A stretch of DNA of 64,000 bases from Fomitopsis serialis (lineage: Eukaryota > Basidiomycota > Agaricomycetes > Polyporales > Fomitopsidaceae): positions 434,001 to 498,000 of the forward strand of contig NW_025954974.1 in assembly GCF_022376445.1 (NCBI RefSeq), read 5' to 3'. Positions 1 to 11,695 of the stretch are shown one piece after another. Position 1 is the first letter of the stretch; each line of letters begins with the position of its first letter. The position numbers were made by a program, and so were the translations under genes. The notes under the pieces are model-generated. The model saw only the letters and a program-made list of their open reading frames with translations, was not told the DNA's origin and did not search any database.

Positions 1-3000
1 CTTCGAGGTACTGCCAGTGGACGCGACGTGCAGGTGGCATGTAGCGTCCCGACGGTCGCCATCCGTGCTCGGGTGCAGCCTGTCGTACATCTACCTTTGT
101 AGATGTTCCGGTCGACTGCTCGCGATCCACGGGATCTGGCCTGCCCGTTTCTTCGTCAATGCTCGTTTCAGTGTCGCCCAGTGGTGGCACTGTAACGGGA
201 GAAGGTGGGTGGGAGAGTACCTCACGGTACTCGCCCTGGTCAGTCAGACGATCGTGTCCGCCTGCAGCACCCTCTGCATCGAATGTAGTGCTTGATGGCG
301 GTGCCGCACCAGACGTGGAGAGGTGGGACGCGTCGGTAGGGCGTGTATGCACTTCGGACGCGCCGCCGTGCGAGGCCACAGATACGACTGCTATGTCGTT
401 CTGTGGTGTGAATGGACCACTGTCCCTTGCGGCGACCTTTGGGGTGGTCGCAATCGGCGCGGGCAGTGGTACAGGACCGGGTGACGGCGGTCGCGAGGCG
501 AGTACTGATGTGTACTCGCTCATCGGGTCACCGGCGAGCTCAGTAATGCTGGCGTCGAGTGTAATACTCGACGTCAGTGGTGGTGTCGGGATGGGACATG
601 GTGACGGCGAGGCGAGTACCGTGAGGTACTCGTTGTCGAGCTCACCGCCGAGCTCCTCTGCATATGCGTCGCCCATGAAGCCCGACGTCCACGTAGGAGT
701 TACCAGGACGTTGGGTGCGTCGAACGAGCTTGTGTGTTCGTCGATCATACCGCCGTGCCTGACCATGCCGGGTACGATCTGTAGGTCGTCCCCTAGGCCG
801 ATTGTACCACAGTCGTATGCGGTGACTGCCACGACAACCGCCTCGGTTGTTGTGTTCGTCACGGGTGGTGGTAGCGGTGTAGAAGATGGTGGTGGAGGCG
901 GGGGAGGTACGTCCGGTAGGGGCGTACCTTCGTCTTTCGAGCACTTATGCTCGGCTTCCTCGCCTACGCCGCACCCTTCCCCTTCTCCTCCTTCTGCCTG
1001 ACCCTCCTCAACTGCCCCTCCTGCCTCCGCACCCTCATCCCCGTCTACCTCGTGCCTGACCTGACCCTCTGTCCGTTCGGCGCTCGATCTTCGGGTCATG
1101 CGTGAGTTCTCCGACTCTCGGAGCCTGTCGTACTCGCCATGGGTGTCGGGGGCCGCGGAGAGGTTGGTGTGAAGCTGGTAGGGGGTCCCTAGGAGCGAGC
1201 CATCGGCGAGAACTATGAAGTTCTCGCCGGGTTGACGGATGGGAGTCCGTTCTGGTCGGTCAGGGTCCGTAGGCGCCGGTCGCTGCACTGTCGGTAGTGC
1301 AGCAGTCGGGTCGCGAGCTCGAGTTCGCGCGTTCCTCGGGAGTACGCGATCGTCGGGCTGCGCGCTCGTCGGGGCGCCGGGATCGCGGGGAGGATGGTGG
1401 TTGCAGGAAAGGTCGAGATCGAGGTCCGCCACTTCGTCGAGCCGGTCGAAATCGTATCGCGGGCTTCCTGGCTGAACCGCCAAAGGTTCAGCGGTCTTGA
1501 CGAGACCGAGGGCTTGCACTTCCTGTTGGAAGTGCACGTCTTCTTCAGGCGCTGCCGCGTACAATCGGTGGCTGCTGGAGAGATCGAGGCCGTCCGGATA
1601 GTCTGCCAGTTGAATCGCGGGCGGTTCGACTGCGCGGACGTGAGCTACTTGTGCTCGCGAAGGGGCAGTAGAGGCCTCTCGCAGAGAGGCCTTTCTTAGA
1701 GAGGCCTTACGCCTCGGTCGGCTTTCCAGAATCCTTGCGGAGTCGAGCGCGTCGCGGGAGCACTCGTCGGGGTCGTCCCGTGGCTTGGCCGACTGAACCA
1801 CAGAAGGTTCAGCTGCGTCGGAGCAGCCGGAGGCCTGCACTTCCTCGCGGAAGTGCCATCCATCTTGGGACGCCGATGTTAGCGCGATGCTACTGTCCGA
1901 CAAGGGGTCCGCTGCACTAGTGGCAGTCGAGGTGAGATGGGGCACGATGGTCATGCATCGCTGCAAGTCCATCGTGCCTCCTTGCGAATCGGAGAGTACG
2001 ACCGCGAGGTCGTCCTGCAGTGCATGCGTGCCGTTTTGCGGAGTGGAAGAGACGACCATTAGGTCGTCCCGCAGCGCAAACGTGACATTTTGATGGCCAG
2101 TGTTGCGCACGACGGATGCTACATTCGTCGTTCCGCTCGCGAGCGCGGGCGCGAGCACGGGCAATGATGGAGATGTCGAGGTAGGTACGTCCATCTGGGG
2201 CGTACCCGCTACTCGACACCCGGTCATGGAGAGGTGGGGCACGTCGGGCGTGCAGTACTGCGCGTCCGTCGTATTGCCTTGCAGAGTGAAAGGTCCGGGT
2301 ACGACCTCAGGGTCGTACCGCAGCTTTCGTGAGACATCCGGTACGACTTCGCAGTCGTACCTGGGGCGGAGGTGCCATAGTCGTGGCCAGTAGTGCGCAC
2401 GACGAGCCTTGAGTTCGTCGATACGCCTACTGGCGCGGTTACGGGGGGTATGGAGGGTACGACCTGCAGGTCGTCCCGCAGCACCTTGGGCGTGCTAACA
2501 CCCGGAACATCGGGTACGACTTCGCAGTCGTACCTGGGGCCGGACGTGCCATCTTCGTGGTCAATAGGACGCACGGCGAACCCCACGTTCGTCGTTACGC
2601 CTACTGACGCGGGCACAGGAAGCGGAGTCGGCGATGCGGGAACGTACGGTGAGTACGTACCTGTGGGCGTCGAGCCTTCGTGCTCGTGCTTCCTGCTCGC
2701 CCCGCACCCTTCCTCCCTCTGTCCCTTTGTTCCTTCCTTCTCCTCGCTATCGCTCCCCGTCTCCCTGTCCTCCTTCTGCTCTCCTCGCTCCGCGTCTTTC
2801 GTGGTCCGCTCGGTCCTGCTACTCGGCGCTGGACTTGAACGCGCGGTGTTCAAGTCCTGGGTCGCGCGGCTGGGTTGCGTGTCGCCAGAGCCGCGGTATT
2901 GGTTGCCAGAGTCAAGGCGCGAGTCGAGAGGGGTGAGGTGAGGAGCCGGGGAGGGAGGAATTGGCGATCTGGTACCGTGAGGTACCAGGTCGTCGGTCGC

Positions 3001-3400
3001 CACTGACTGGGCTGGCGGTAAGTCAGCCAGCCATTCGCGAACGCGAGTTCGCACTCGCGTTGGGGCCGCGCGCGCGTCTGGTTCGCCAGACGGGCGCTCG
3101 AGGTGGCTGCCCAGAGAGTGGGAGTGGTCGAGGACGTGGAGTCGGTGGTGGCGGTCGAGTGCAGTGCGGTGAGCGCTAGCACTCAGGGCGCTCGCCACGG
3201 ACCCGTGACGCTCGACGCCCGTAGAGTCGAGCGCGTCGCGCGTCGCGTCGAGCAAGTTGCTCGACATGGCGCGCACGTCATTCGACAACGAATATATATT
3301 TTTGTGTCGCGGCTCATCTCTGAACACGCGACGAGCGTATCTACACGCGTGGGCTCGTTCCCACTGCACACAGTACTACTGTAGTACTGTGTGCCTATGC
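1..3400. repeat. Hairpin-studded degenerate repeat region
   Basis: The stretch is full of short perfect inverted repeats with 1-12 nt loops. Examples checked base by base: 215-232, 498-519, 553-573, 613-632, 1204-1229 (10-bp stem), 1471-1492, 1515-1536, 1837-1856, 2340-2361, 2969-2988 and 3366-3394 (14-bp stem, 1-nt loop). Some recur as sets. The CTGAACC/GGTTCAG hairpin and the GCACTTCC/GGAAGTGC hairpin occur together near 1471/1516 and again about 321 bp later near 1793/1837. A GGTACGACT/AGTCGTACC hairpin at 2340 recurs near 2514. A degenerate unit starting with a CGACGAA-type motif appears near 2100, 2400 and 2560. Open frames exist on both strands, but none was recognised as a known protein. 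The region continues off the left edge. Confidence 0.7.
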
Positions 3401-3930
3401 CCTCCCGGGTGCTGATGCGAGTCAGCTCCTGGCGCTGCTCATTCAATCCAGGCACGAGCTCGACTACGGCTACGTTGTCGAGCTCGGCGCGCTCACCACT
3501 CCTCAGAGTGGTGCCGAGCTTCATCGGCTGGGTCGAAGCAGGTGGAGAGTCGGTCTCCGGGCGGTTTTGAGCGGGCTCGACATTGGGCTCGAGCTGCTCA
3601 GTGCGCGGTGCCTGTTCGACCTCACGGTCGGACGGCGCCTGCTCTGTGAGAGCTCCGGCTGAGTCCTCGCGGTGAGAGGACTCAGTCCGGGTGGTCTTCG
3701 TGCGAGAAGACCGACTGCGGCTGCTGGCCTCGGACAACGCGGCGTCGACCGTTGCCAGCAGGTCGGCCTCGAGTTGCTTGGATTCCTCGAGGGCTTTGTT
3801 GATCCGCTCTTGACTTGCGGCGAGCTTCGCTCGGACTTCCTCGCGCAACGCCTTCAGCTTGCTGCGGGTCCCACTGTGGGACCCGCGGCTGCTTCGCGAA
3901 GGTGCGGACAGGTTGGTGGTCGACTCGGAC
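3183..3930 (-). CDS. Coiled-coil ORF of unknown function, probably element-encoded
   Basis: A minus-strand frame starts at a plausible Met near 3930 (MSESTTNLSAPS) and runs through an Arg/Lys/Glu-rich heptad-like stretch (about residues 20-75, KLKALREEVRAKL). A Ser/Arg/Glu-rich segment with no cysteines follows. The frame can be opened further upstream to 4088, but that part looks non-coding. Near 3400 the sensible frame appears to pass into the minus frame that runs to 2224, with a 29-bp perfect palindrome at the junction. The true 3' end is therefore unknown and may lie left of the window. Composition recalls the first ORF (gag-like) of fungal retroelements, but no zinc knuckle, protease or reverse transcriptase was seen, so no function is assigned. 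The hairpins of the region continue inside this ORF (3455-3486, 3659-3685, 3693-3712, 3864-3886). Confidence 0.35.
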
Positions 3931-4967
3931 ATCTTGTTGAGTTGTTGAGTTGGCCAGAATATGATCAGAATAGCATAGACGTCGAGTAGATAGATGTAGA
4001 TGTCGAGTTTCGAGGTTTGTTGCCTAGAGTAGAGTCCCCAGAGTAATAGAATGAATCTGGAGCGCAAAAAAGTGTAATGTCGCCTCACTCGTCGTGCCCG
4101 GTATGCGCTGTACCCAGTCTCTATTCAAGGAGAACTGTCTACAATTGCATACATGGGCGGTGACGAGGTAAAAGGCTGAGGTCTCGTAGGTGCACAGGCG
4201 CGCCATACGAGCCCTCAGGCAAACAATGACAAACATACAAGACGAGACATACCGTAACGGGAATATCCGTTACATCAGCTCCCCGATAGTATCAAGGACT
4301 ACATCCGAAAATTACATGACGGCAAATCTGCAAAAGGCCCGCTCTTGACGCACTTACGCCGTGAGCTGTTTCACGCCACCTGGGCGATCCTTATACAGGA
4401 TCCCGAGTTCTTAAATGCGTACAAAACCGGGATTGTGGTTGATTGCACCGACGGTATCAAACGGCGTCTGTACCCACGTGTCTTCACATATTCAGCAGAT
4501 TACCCTGAGAAGTATGGTCCCATCTCGTCTGTGTACATGTTACTAACAACTATTCCATTTCAGGGTGCTGGTCGCGACGATTCGTGACAAGGGCTTATGC
4601 CCATGCCCCCGATGCCTTGTCAAGATGGACGAAATCCCGGAGCTAGGGACTCCTGCCGATCGTGTTCGCAGGGAGGAAACTGCACGCCGTGATGATGCTA
4701 CCCGACAAAGGAAGGTCGATGAGGCCATTTCTCTTATCTACGACAAGGGGTACGTCGTGAACAGCGACCGAGTGGAGAAGGAATTGAAGGGCGAGTCGCT
4801 TATACCAACACAGGTAAGTACACCAACAGCGAGATTCGTGTGGTACAGTTATTGACATGGCAGCGAAGAATGCATTCTCCGACATCGTGGAGAACTTCTT
4901 TGTCCTTCTAGTTGTCGATCTCCTGCATGAGTTCGAACTCGGCGTCTGGAAAGCAGTGTTCACGCAC

Positions 4968-7222
4968 ATCAGCAAAACAGCGACTTCGTCTGAAGTCGTC
5001 TGAAACGTCTGACATCAGTCGGATCAGACACCTCAGACAGATCATACCCCAGGTCAGAAAAGGGTAGATTCATTTCTGACTTCAGACGCAGTGTCTGATG
5101 TCAGCTCACCTTTCAGACACTTTCAGACGAGGTTCAGACCACCCGTCAGACTCGTCGGACCTCACAAACCCAATATATTTCTAGGTCACTACACGTACTC
5201 TTACATACATGTACATGCTGCATTTGCTCGCAGTCGGCGTGTGTCGTGTTTCCGTGCCCCAGCCATAGACTTGTCCCCGTTGACTCGCCCGCCGTCTTGC
5301 ACTTGTCTCACCCGTCCTATCCCCATGCATGCCGTCCGTTCATCCGTCGTGTTTGCGTGCTCGACATTTGCCCTGCACGCTCGCGGTCACTGTGCGTTGT
5401 CGCCCGCTTGTGTACCCGCCCGCCCGCCAGGCCGCTCAACCGCCGGTCTGGTAATCCGCTCGCCTGCCCACTGGCTCGCTCGGTTTGTCGTCAGTTCACC
5501 CTGCTTGGCGGTTCCTCACGCACTCACCCGCTCGCGCTTCCGCCCGCCCGTCTGTTCGTCCGCCCGCTCGCTCTCCCTCACGCCCGCCCACACCTCCTCC
5601 TCGTCCCTACGCCTGTCGCTCGCTCATCGGCCACGTCTGCGCGCAGGGCATTGGCCCTGCGCACTCGTGGACAACGTGCAGCAGACGAGCAACTTGCATG
5701 CTCGTGGCTGCCGTGCATGTTGTGCTGTACATCACCATTCCCTGTGTCACTCACAATCAGATCCTTCCTTCGCTTGATCGGCGGGAGACTCGTTCCTGCG
5801 TGCCCTGCGCCAATCAGTCACAGATGCGGCGGGAGCATCGTCGGGAGCGCGGGTGCGTCAGACAGCGGGTAGCTCCGCACCTCAGTCTGATGTGCCGCAG
5901 GCGAATGCGTCATAAATTGCTGGCGGAAGGGGATAAACGAGTCGTGAGGGCACTAGGGACGGACGTCTGCCAGAGCCGGACTGAGGAAAGACGCACCTGA
6001 TATTCCCATTCTCAAGCACGCTTTTAATGCTCTCGCACGGCTGCGCTTCATGTCGATGTTGCGATCGTCGCGTTCGGGGCTGAGCGGACGTTTCGTACCC
6101 GATATCGGAGGTGATGCGCGACACAGCATTGACGGCTGGCGATTGCGGTACGTTATCGTCGGCGAATGACCTGGCCCAGGACGTGAACCGCCTGGACCGA
6201 TCGGCCCACCAGGAAGAGGACCGAAGCTGCGCGGATCAGCTGGTCAGCGATACAGCGCGGTCGAACCCAACGGAAGACTCATGAGAGCCTCCGCGAAACC
6301 GTCGTCGTGGTCCTTGTCGAGGAGCCTTGTGGGCGGTGGCGGCGCGCTGCCCGTTGGCGATGGCGGCACCGAACGACTCGCGCTCCCCGAGCCTGTTGAG
6401 CTGGAGTACGGGTTGCCCTGCCTGTTGTAGTCAGCGCCGCCATGCCCCGATGTCTCCTACCTACTCGGTTCCTCCTTCACGCCCTTCGCAGGTGCGCGTC
6501 GCTTATGCTCTTTCTCTAGTGCCTCGTGTGCCGCGGTTCCCGTTCGAATTCTGAGAGTCTTTGTCCTTCGTGCTATTCCGGTGACAACGGTCCTTCGGCT
6601 TGGGCATCCTAGGCATCGACTGCTGCAGTATGCGCGGGCTCTCCGATGTACGTCTATAGCCACAGAGAGAATGGGTGGCTGCGCAGAGCGACGGGGTTGG
6701 CAGGAAAGGAGTCGCAACCGTTGACATGGACGAGTGGGCGACGTGGCACGCCTGTTTAGGGCAGGCGCCCGCGGTACTTCGTTCCTCACCGAGTCTTCCT
6801 GCTCCTCCTGTCTGAGCGCTCGCTCAACCCTACGCACAGTACTATCCCGAGTCGATACCACAGTGCTCGTGATATGTAGTATGAGTGTACCAAGAAATAA
6901 TGTAGACTACTTACTCGTAGTCAAAGTTTTGTTCAGTCTATTTCGTCAGAGCCTGTAACAGTAGTATACTTACAGTGATACTAGCTTCAAGTATGTAGTA
7001 GCTTCAAGTATGTAGTAGCTTCAAAACTATGGTCTGTCGCGACTGACACGACTGACACGACTGAGGAGCCTGAGACTGACGGGCTCTGGCGAGCCAAGAA
7101 CGACCCGAGGGCCGCACGGAGAATAAGCGCCCAGTCACGTCAGCCATGACAGCGATCTCAGACTCCGGATCAGGCCCTTCATTAGCCTCAGGCGCCGTCA
7201 GACAGTGCGCCGTTTTGCTGAT
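4968..7222. mobile_element. Non-autonomous TIR element nested in the Plavaka gene
   Basis: The Plavaka frame stops at VFTH (4966) and resumes exactly at HLIRIL (7224), which defines a 2255-bp insertion. The left end reads ATCAGCAAAACAGCG, and the right end, reverse complemented, reads ATCAGCAAAACGGCG, an imperfect terminal inverted repeat of about 15 bp. GCAC flanks both sides (4964-4967 and 7223-7226) as a probable target duplication; if the repeat is extended by one base the duplication shrinks to CA. The left 190 bp hold about 13 copies of TCTGA/TCAGA (4988-5155). The right 220 bp hold several TCAGA and GACTGA copies. Such sub-terminal repeats usually bind the transposase. No transposase was recognised inside, so it is probably mobilised in trans. 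Confidence 0.85.
5160..6985. other. Interior of the nested element, no gene recognised
   Basis: From about 5270 to 5640 the plus strand is a C-rich, low-complexity tract of CGCCCG/CGCTCG words. It opens several long Ser/Pro/Arg-rich frames on the plus strand that look like composition artefacts. From 5880 to 6860 short frames exist on both strands without any recognisable domain. A 17-bp direct repeat (AGCTTCAAGTATGTAGT type) occurs about 2.5 times at 6988-7025, just inside the right terminal region. Confidence 0.5.
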
Positions 7223-9122
7223 GCACCTCATCCGCATTCTGGAGTCTCAGCCTGGAAACCTGGTTGATAAGCTGGACGAGAAGTCGGTAAAGGATGATTG
7301 CCAGTGATTTGACACAGACTGATTTGCTGTCGTGCAGTTTCCGACGTGTCCCTGGGTTCGGTACCTTCACGATCCGAAAATTTGCGGCGAATGTGTCCGA
7401 GATGAAGAAGCTCGCCGCCCGTGACTTCGAAGACATCCTTCAGGTAAGTAACATTGATTTTGTTGTCTCGGACGACAAGTACTAACTGCGACTTAGTGCG
7501 CTATACCGTGTTTCGAAGGACTTCTGCCAGAGCCGCACGACAGCAATGTCCGCATATTGCTCTTCACACTCGCATACTGGCATGGTCTCGCAAAACTCCG
7601 CATGCACACTGACTCTTCGTTGGCTTTACTCGACACAGCTACGACTGCACTTGGTGAGGCTCTGCGACAATTCGAAGCGGTAACTTGCCCTGCCTTTACT
7701 ACCCAGGAGTCATCGGCTGAGTACAGCAAACGAATGCGCAATCATGCCCGGCTCGTAACCAGAGGTCTCGCCCCAGCCCAATCTGCTCCGTCTGGTCGGC
7801 GGCCGCGCACTTTCAATATGAAGACGCCGAAGACGCACTTCCTTGGCGATTATGTCGCAAACATCCGTGCAACCGGAACAACAGACTCTGGGTCAACACA
7901 GACGGTGCGTATGGACTGCAATCCTCATAAATTACTCATCATTGATTTGTTCTAGGGCGAGTTCAAGCACTGTGATATCAAGAGGCGCTATGCTCGTACC
8001 AACAAGAAGGATGCGGATGAACAGCTCGTAGCGCAGGACGTCATTACCTCCAAACTGAACCACATGGCTGATGAGCTCCACGACATCGGTGTCGATGTTC
8101 CGAGTACACGCTCAACAGTCCAGCTTATCGATGACGAGGCCACAGACCCGTCTGCTGTGCAAGAGCATCATCGTATTGCCGTCGAGCAACGTAACACAGT
8201 CTATCTTAGTCAACTCATCGCTGACCACCCCGACGACCCTGCTCTGCACTCGTTTGTGCATGACCTCAGGACGCATCTCCATTCTCGGCTTCTGGCAACA
8301 GATCCCTCGTGGCCTGCAGATGCTGCCCTAATCCTGGATCGTAACTGTCTCTTCGCCCATGCTACAGCACGTGTCAACTTCACTACCTACGACTTACGTC
8401 GAGCACAGGACATCATTCATGTCGGGACCGATAAGTGCTTTGTCATGGTGCACACACCTGGGAGCGCTGACGGCTCACTCTATCCGTGGACATATGCGCA
8501 GGTCCTTGGCATATACCATGCTAACGTCCTTCGCCCAGGCTCAACTAGCAAGCTGCGGATGGAGCTCCTCTGGGTCCGGTGGCTCGAACGCGACCAAACT
8601 TGGTCAAGCTCGGCAAACGACTTTAGGCTTCCCCGGGTCTCTTTCTTGCCGTCCACGTCCCCTGATGCATTTGGCTTCATAGATCCTGCTGATGTTCTTC
8701 GTGCGTCGCATCTGATTCCTGGTTTTCACTATGGCCGAACGTTCTCGCTGCTTGGCCCCTCTCTCGCTCGCAATGTGGCAGGAGACTGGCGTTATTATTA
8801 TGTCAACAGGTTTGTTGACCGAGACATAGTCATGCGCTATGTGGGCCTAGGAGTTGGCCACCTGACATGTCGTGCTCAAACGGTGGACAAGCTCGATGTC
8901 GAAATTGTGTTCTCTGCATGCACTGCCGACCCGGAACCGCCATCGTCTCCCCAAGTCGGCAGTGCCGAGTCCGAGTCAGCAACTGATAGCAGCATGGTTG
9001 CATGCCCTCTGGATGAAGAAGACGAAACGAGCCAAGACGAGTATAGCTCCGATGAAGATCGACTACTCGCCGACCTGCAAGGCGATGAATCGGATGCTAG
9101 CGCCTTCGAAGACGACCTCTAG

Positions 9123-9390
9123 CATCCACGAGGTATGAGTCAAATACTCATATCCACGATAGGACATTCACATTCCTGGAATAGACTACACCCGGGCCGT
9201 TCTACCGGTGAGCAGCGTCTTCGAGCTTAAAAGCTGTCGAGTCTCACATAGGCCCGGGTATCTTTCCCTCGCTCTCATCGTAGGCTAACATTCGGTGTTG
9301 TTGGACGCCAAACGGCCACTTTCTGTTCTGTTCAACTGACAGCAACCCATTCTTTGCATCACACCTTCATTTCTCTCCTCGTCGCCTGCG
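9123..9390. promoter_or_regulatory. Gap between the Plavaka gene and the DUF6698-like gene
   Basis: This gap of 268 bases holds the 3' flank of the transposase gene and the 5' flank of the next gene. The CCCGGGCC motif near 9190 and GGCCCGGGT near 9251 form an imperfect inverted pair about 60 bp apart. No TATA box or matching transposon terminus was identified with confidence. Confidence 0.3.
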
Positions 9391-10640
9391 ATGTCCTCTG
9401 AATCTGCCCCACCTACCAGTACTACTGCCATCATCCCTCAGGGTACCGAACCAGCTGTGCCCGCGCCCTCATCCCGGGAAGGAATCGTCAAAAAACTCGA
9501 GAAGAAGGGAGCTCGGTTTGGACTCGAGTACGACATGTTCCGATCTGTACAAGCGATCATTGATGCTGGCCGTGCTCGCGATCCCGAGGCTCCATCTAGC
9601 GTATACACATCTTGGTTTGTTCATACTGCCACTGCTCGCCTCTTACGACTGCTAACCAGAGTTATGCAAGGGAGCAGAAGCTTCACAAGCTCTATGACAG
9701 TCTGACTGCCATTGCCCCCGAACTGCGCGACGAGCTAACAATTCGTGGACCTACTGGTTCGCCAGAGGTCGCCGAGATGGTAATGTCAACATGCGAATTA
9801 TGGACGGCTACTTACCAATATCAAATGTTTGTTGTAGATCGAACGTGGGCGCACCCGCGATCGGAACAACATCGTCAACACCTGTAAGGGGGGTATACGC
9901 GATTGGATCACTTTCAATCCACCACTTCCCACAGAGAAGCAATTCCGTGGCTTCAGCTGCGAGTCCACAGGCCAGCTCCTCTGTCCTGTGATGTACGACT
10001 ACGGCGATGCACGGTGAGTATAATTGGCAGACACATTTCTCCGGTCCTTTCTGACATCCTTGCAGAGTTCGTGTGGCACTTCTCGAATATCATGCCGATT
10101 ATCCGCAAGGCGCAGACGACTACCCGGCTTTTCTGTGGCGTGACAACACTGCAGACAAGACGAATTTCTTCAGAGGCTTTTGCGAAGGGTTGCTGATTTG
10201 TAAGGTGTGTTCAAGGTATCAGTATCATGTCATTCTGCGAGAATCTGCTTCTGATCGGAGTCACTGGCATTACTTTGGCAGGGACTGCAACATATCCTTG
10301 TCGCCCCGTCTGTTGCTAAGTCGAACGACGGTGTCACATCGCGCTCGAACCGTAAGGGCCGCGCTCAGATCCATGGCATCCGCACTGTCACCCCTGCAAT
10401 GATTGCCTACATCGCGTGCATTGTAAGTCTCCCAGATTCATCTCGAAGCTACTGATCTTGGTTCACATCCATGGGCAGGTTCATTTCTCTCTTTCGTCAC
10501 AGGTCACATTCGGCGCCGGCTCCGAAGACGAACGAGGCAAGTTTTGGTACGAAGGATTCTATAATTCCCTTATACGAACTATCGAAGACGTCATGCCCGA
10601 GGAGCTCAGGACGGCACTTCTCTCATTCCATTCGATGTAA
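9391..10640 (+). CDS. DUF6698-like protein, six exons
   Basis: The gene starts at the Met at 9391 (MSSESAPPTST). Predicted introns are at 9601-9659, 9780-9836, about 10015-10065, 10204-10281 and 10422-10503; all have GT-AG borders and keep the frame. The exons give a short N-terminal helix-rich part (GIVKKLEKKGARFGLEYDMF), GIRDWITFNPP, then the block QLLCPVMYDYGDARVRVALL, DDYPAFLWRD and GFCEGLLICK. Next come a basic segment (SNRKGRAQIHGIRTVTP) and FWYEGFYNSLIRTIED at the C terminus. This order matches the DUF6698 family, which is expanded in agaricomycete genomes and has no known function. The stop is at 10640. An extra splice to 10692 would need a 25-nt intron and was not accepted. The position directly behind a transposase gene suggests, but does not prove, transposon cargo. 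Confidence 0.7.
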
Positions 10641-11695
10641 GCCCTGTTCTATTGACTGTAGGAAACTCCGAACTGACTTCTGGGTCAATTGAAGCCGGGT
10701 CTTGTCTGCAATCCAAGCAGATGCGGCTACTTCTGGTACACGTCGTATCAACAGTGTCGCGCACCACATGGCCCTTGCTCAAGCCTCGACATCGTCGGAT
10801 GTGCCTTCGGTCTGATGCTGTAATCCTCGGTCATTCTTATACCCCAAGCCTCTATCCCCTTCCCTTCCTTTGTGCTTCCCTGATGTCTCCGTGAACTCAT
10901 CCATTGGCAATAGTCGTGGATCGCGTGCATCGTGGACGAAGTGGTCTGCTTTCGAATATCTTACATTTTGTCTTACATCAGCCTGAAGTTCAATGTCAAT
11001 TTGATACACATGGTGACGAATACAGTGATGAGTCGGTGAATGCATCGATGTGAGGACGGACGCAAGTGAGCCATTAGCTTAGTGTCGTATGCAACATCAG
11101 TACGAGCTTGCATTCATTGCGAAGTGATAGTATCAAAGGAGTGGCTTGCAACGAAGTTACATCAATGTTATATTGATGTTCTATCGAGTTGATGTAAAAT
11201 TTCTAGCGCGATAGGACCTTGCACTGTATATAACGATTTCAGCCCTTGTCGTCGTATACAAGCATGTTGTAACTGCATGTATGATCAGCGCGGATTCCGT
11301 GATGCACGTGCCGAGGTCGAACCATCCTCGCGTGTAGGCTCGTTCCCAGCCGTTCTGGCGTAAGAAATTTTAAACTCAGTCGTGGCACTCCGTTAGAGGC
11401 CCCCACTCCCTTTCGCACTCCGATTCCTTTCCTGGCTTTGAAGTATTGTTTCCGGAAAAGGTGGTGGCGGAACTCAACGACTGGCTTGCGAGTCTAGTAC
11501 CTCGTGTGTACTGATACAGCGCTTACGCGATACCCGATTAGGAAGTGTCGCGCGTGCCACGTGCCTGCTACGCGCGCCCATGACTCCTGGCCTGCTCGCC
11601 TGCTCACTGGTGCTCAGCGACCTTGCCTTCGTCCTCCCATCTTCTCTCAATTTCCGGCCGGATATAGTTCGTCTCTCTGCTTTTCTTTTGCATGA
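10641..11695. other. Intergenic stretch before the BRCT gene
   Basis: No gene was recognised. The stretch contains AT-rich DNA with an inverted repeat near 11161-11180 (ACATCAATGTTATATTGATG) and TATATAA near 11229, then pyrimidine-rich DNA at 11640-11690 just before the BRCT gene start, as is common for fungal core promoters. Confidence 0.4.

Larger units (their letters stand above)
4285..9122 (+). pseudogene. Plavaka-family transposase gene, interrupted and 5'-truncated
   Basis: This is a transposase of the Plavaka (CACTA-like, KDZ-related) group of agaricomycete DNA transposons. Recognisable blocks in order: LPDSIKDYIRKLHDG and LLTHLRRELFHATW (4285-4385), VVDCTDGIKRRLYPRVFTYS (4435-4500), CPCPRCL (4595), DLLHEFELGVWKAVFTH (4918-4966), then after a nested insertion LIRILESQPGNLVDKLDE (7227-7285), VPGFGTFTIRKFAANVSEMK (7346-7405), LAYWHGLAKLRMHTD (7565), FNMKTPKTHFLGDYVA (7810) and VNRFVDRDIVMRYVGLGVGHL (8800-8865). 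The C terminus is an acidic tail ending at 9122. Introns with GT-AG borders fall near 4514-4563, 4813-4864, 7291-7336, 7443-7496 and 7903-7955. The usual N-terminal several hundred residues are not seen left of 4285. Joined around the insertion, the frame is otherwise open, so decay after the insertion is slight. Confidence 0.85.

Noticed and set aside
159..1001. 280-residue plus-strand open frame
   Set aside because: It is Ser/Gly/Val-rich without domain order, and its openness follows from GC-rich hairpin repeats; the minus strand is open too.
5091..5872. Long Ser/Pro/Arg-rich frames in the nested element
   Set aside because: They arise from a C-rich low-complexity tract open in several frames at once; no domain.
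10638..10692. Extra exon of the DUF6698-like gene (KLRTDFWVN)
   Set aside because: It would need a 25-nt intron, shorter than plausible for a fungal gene.
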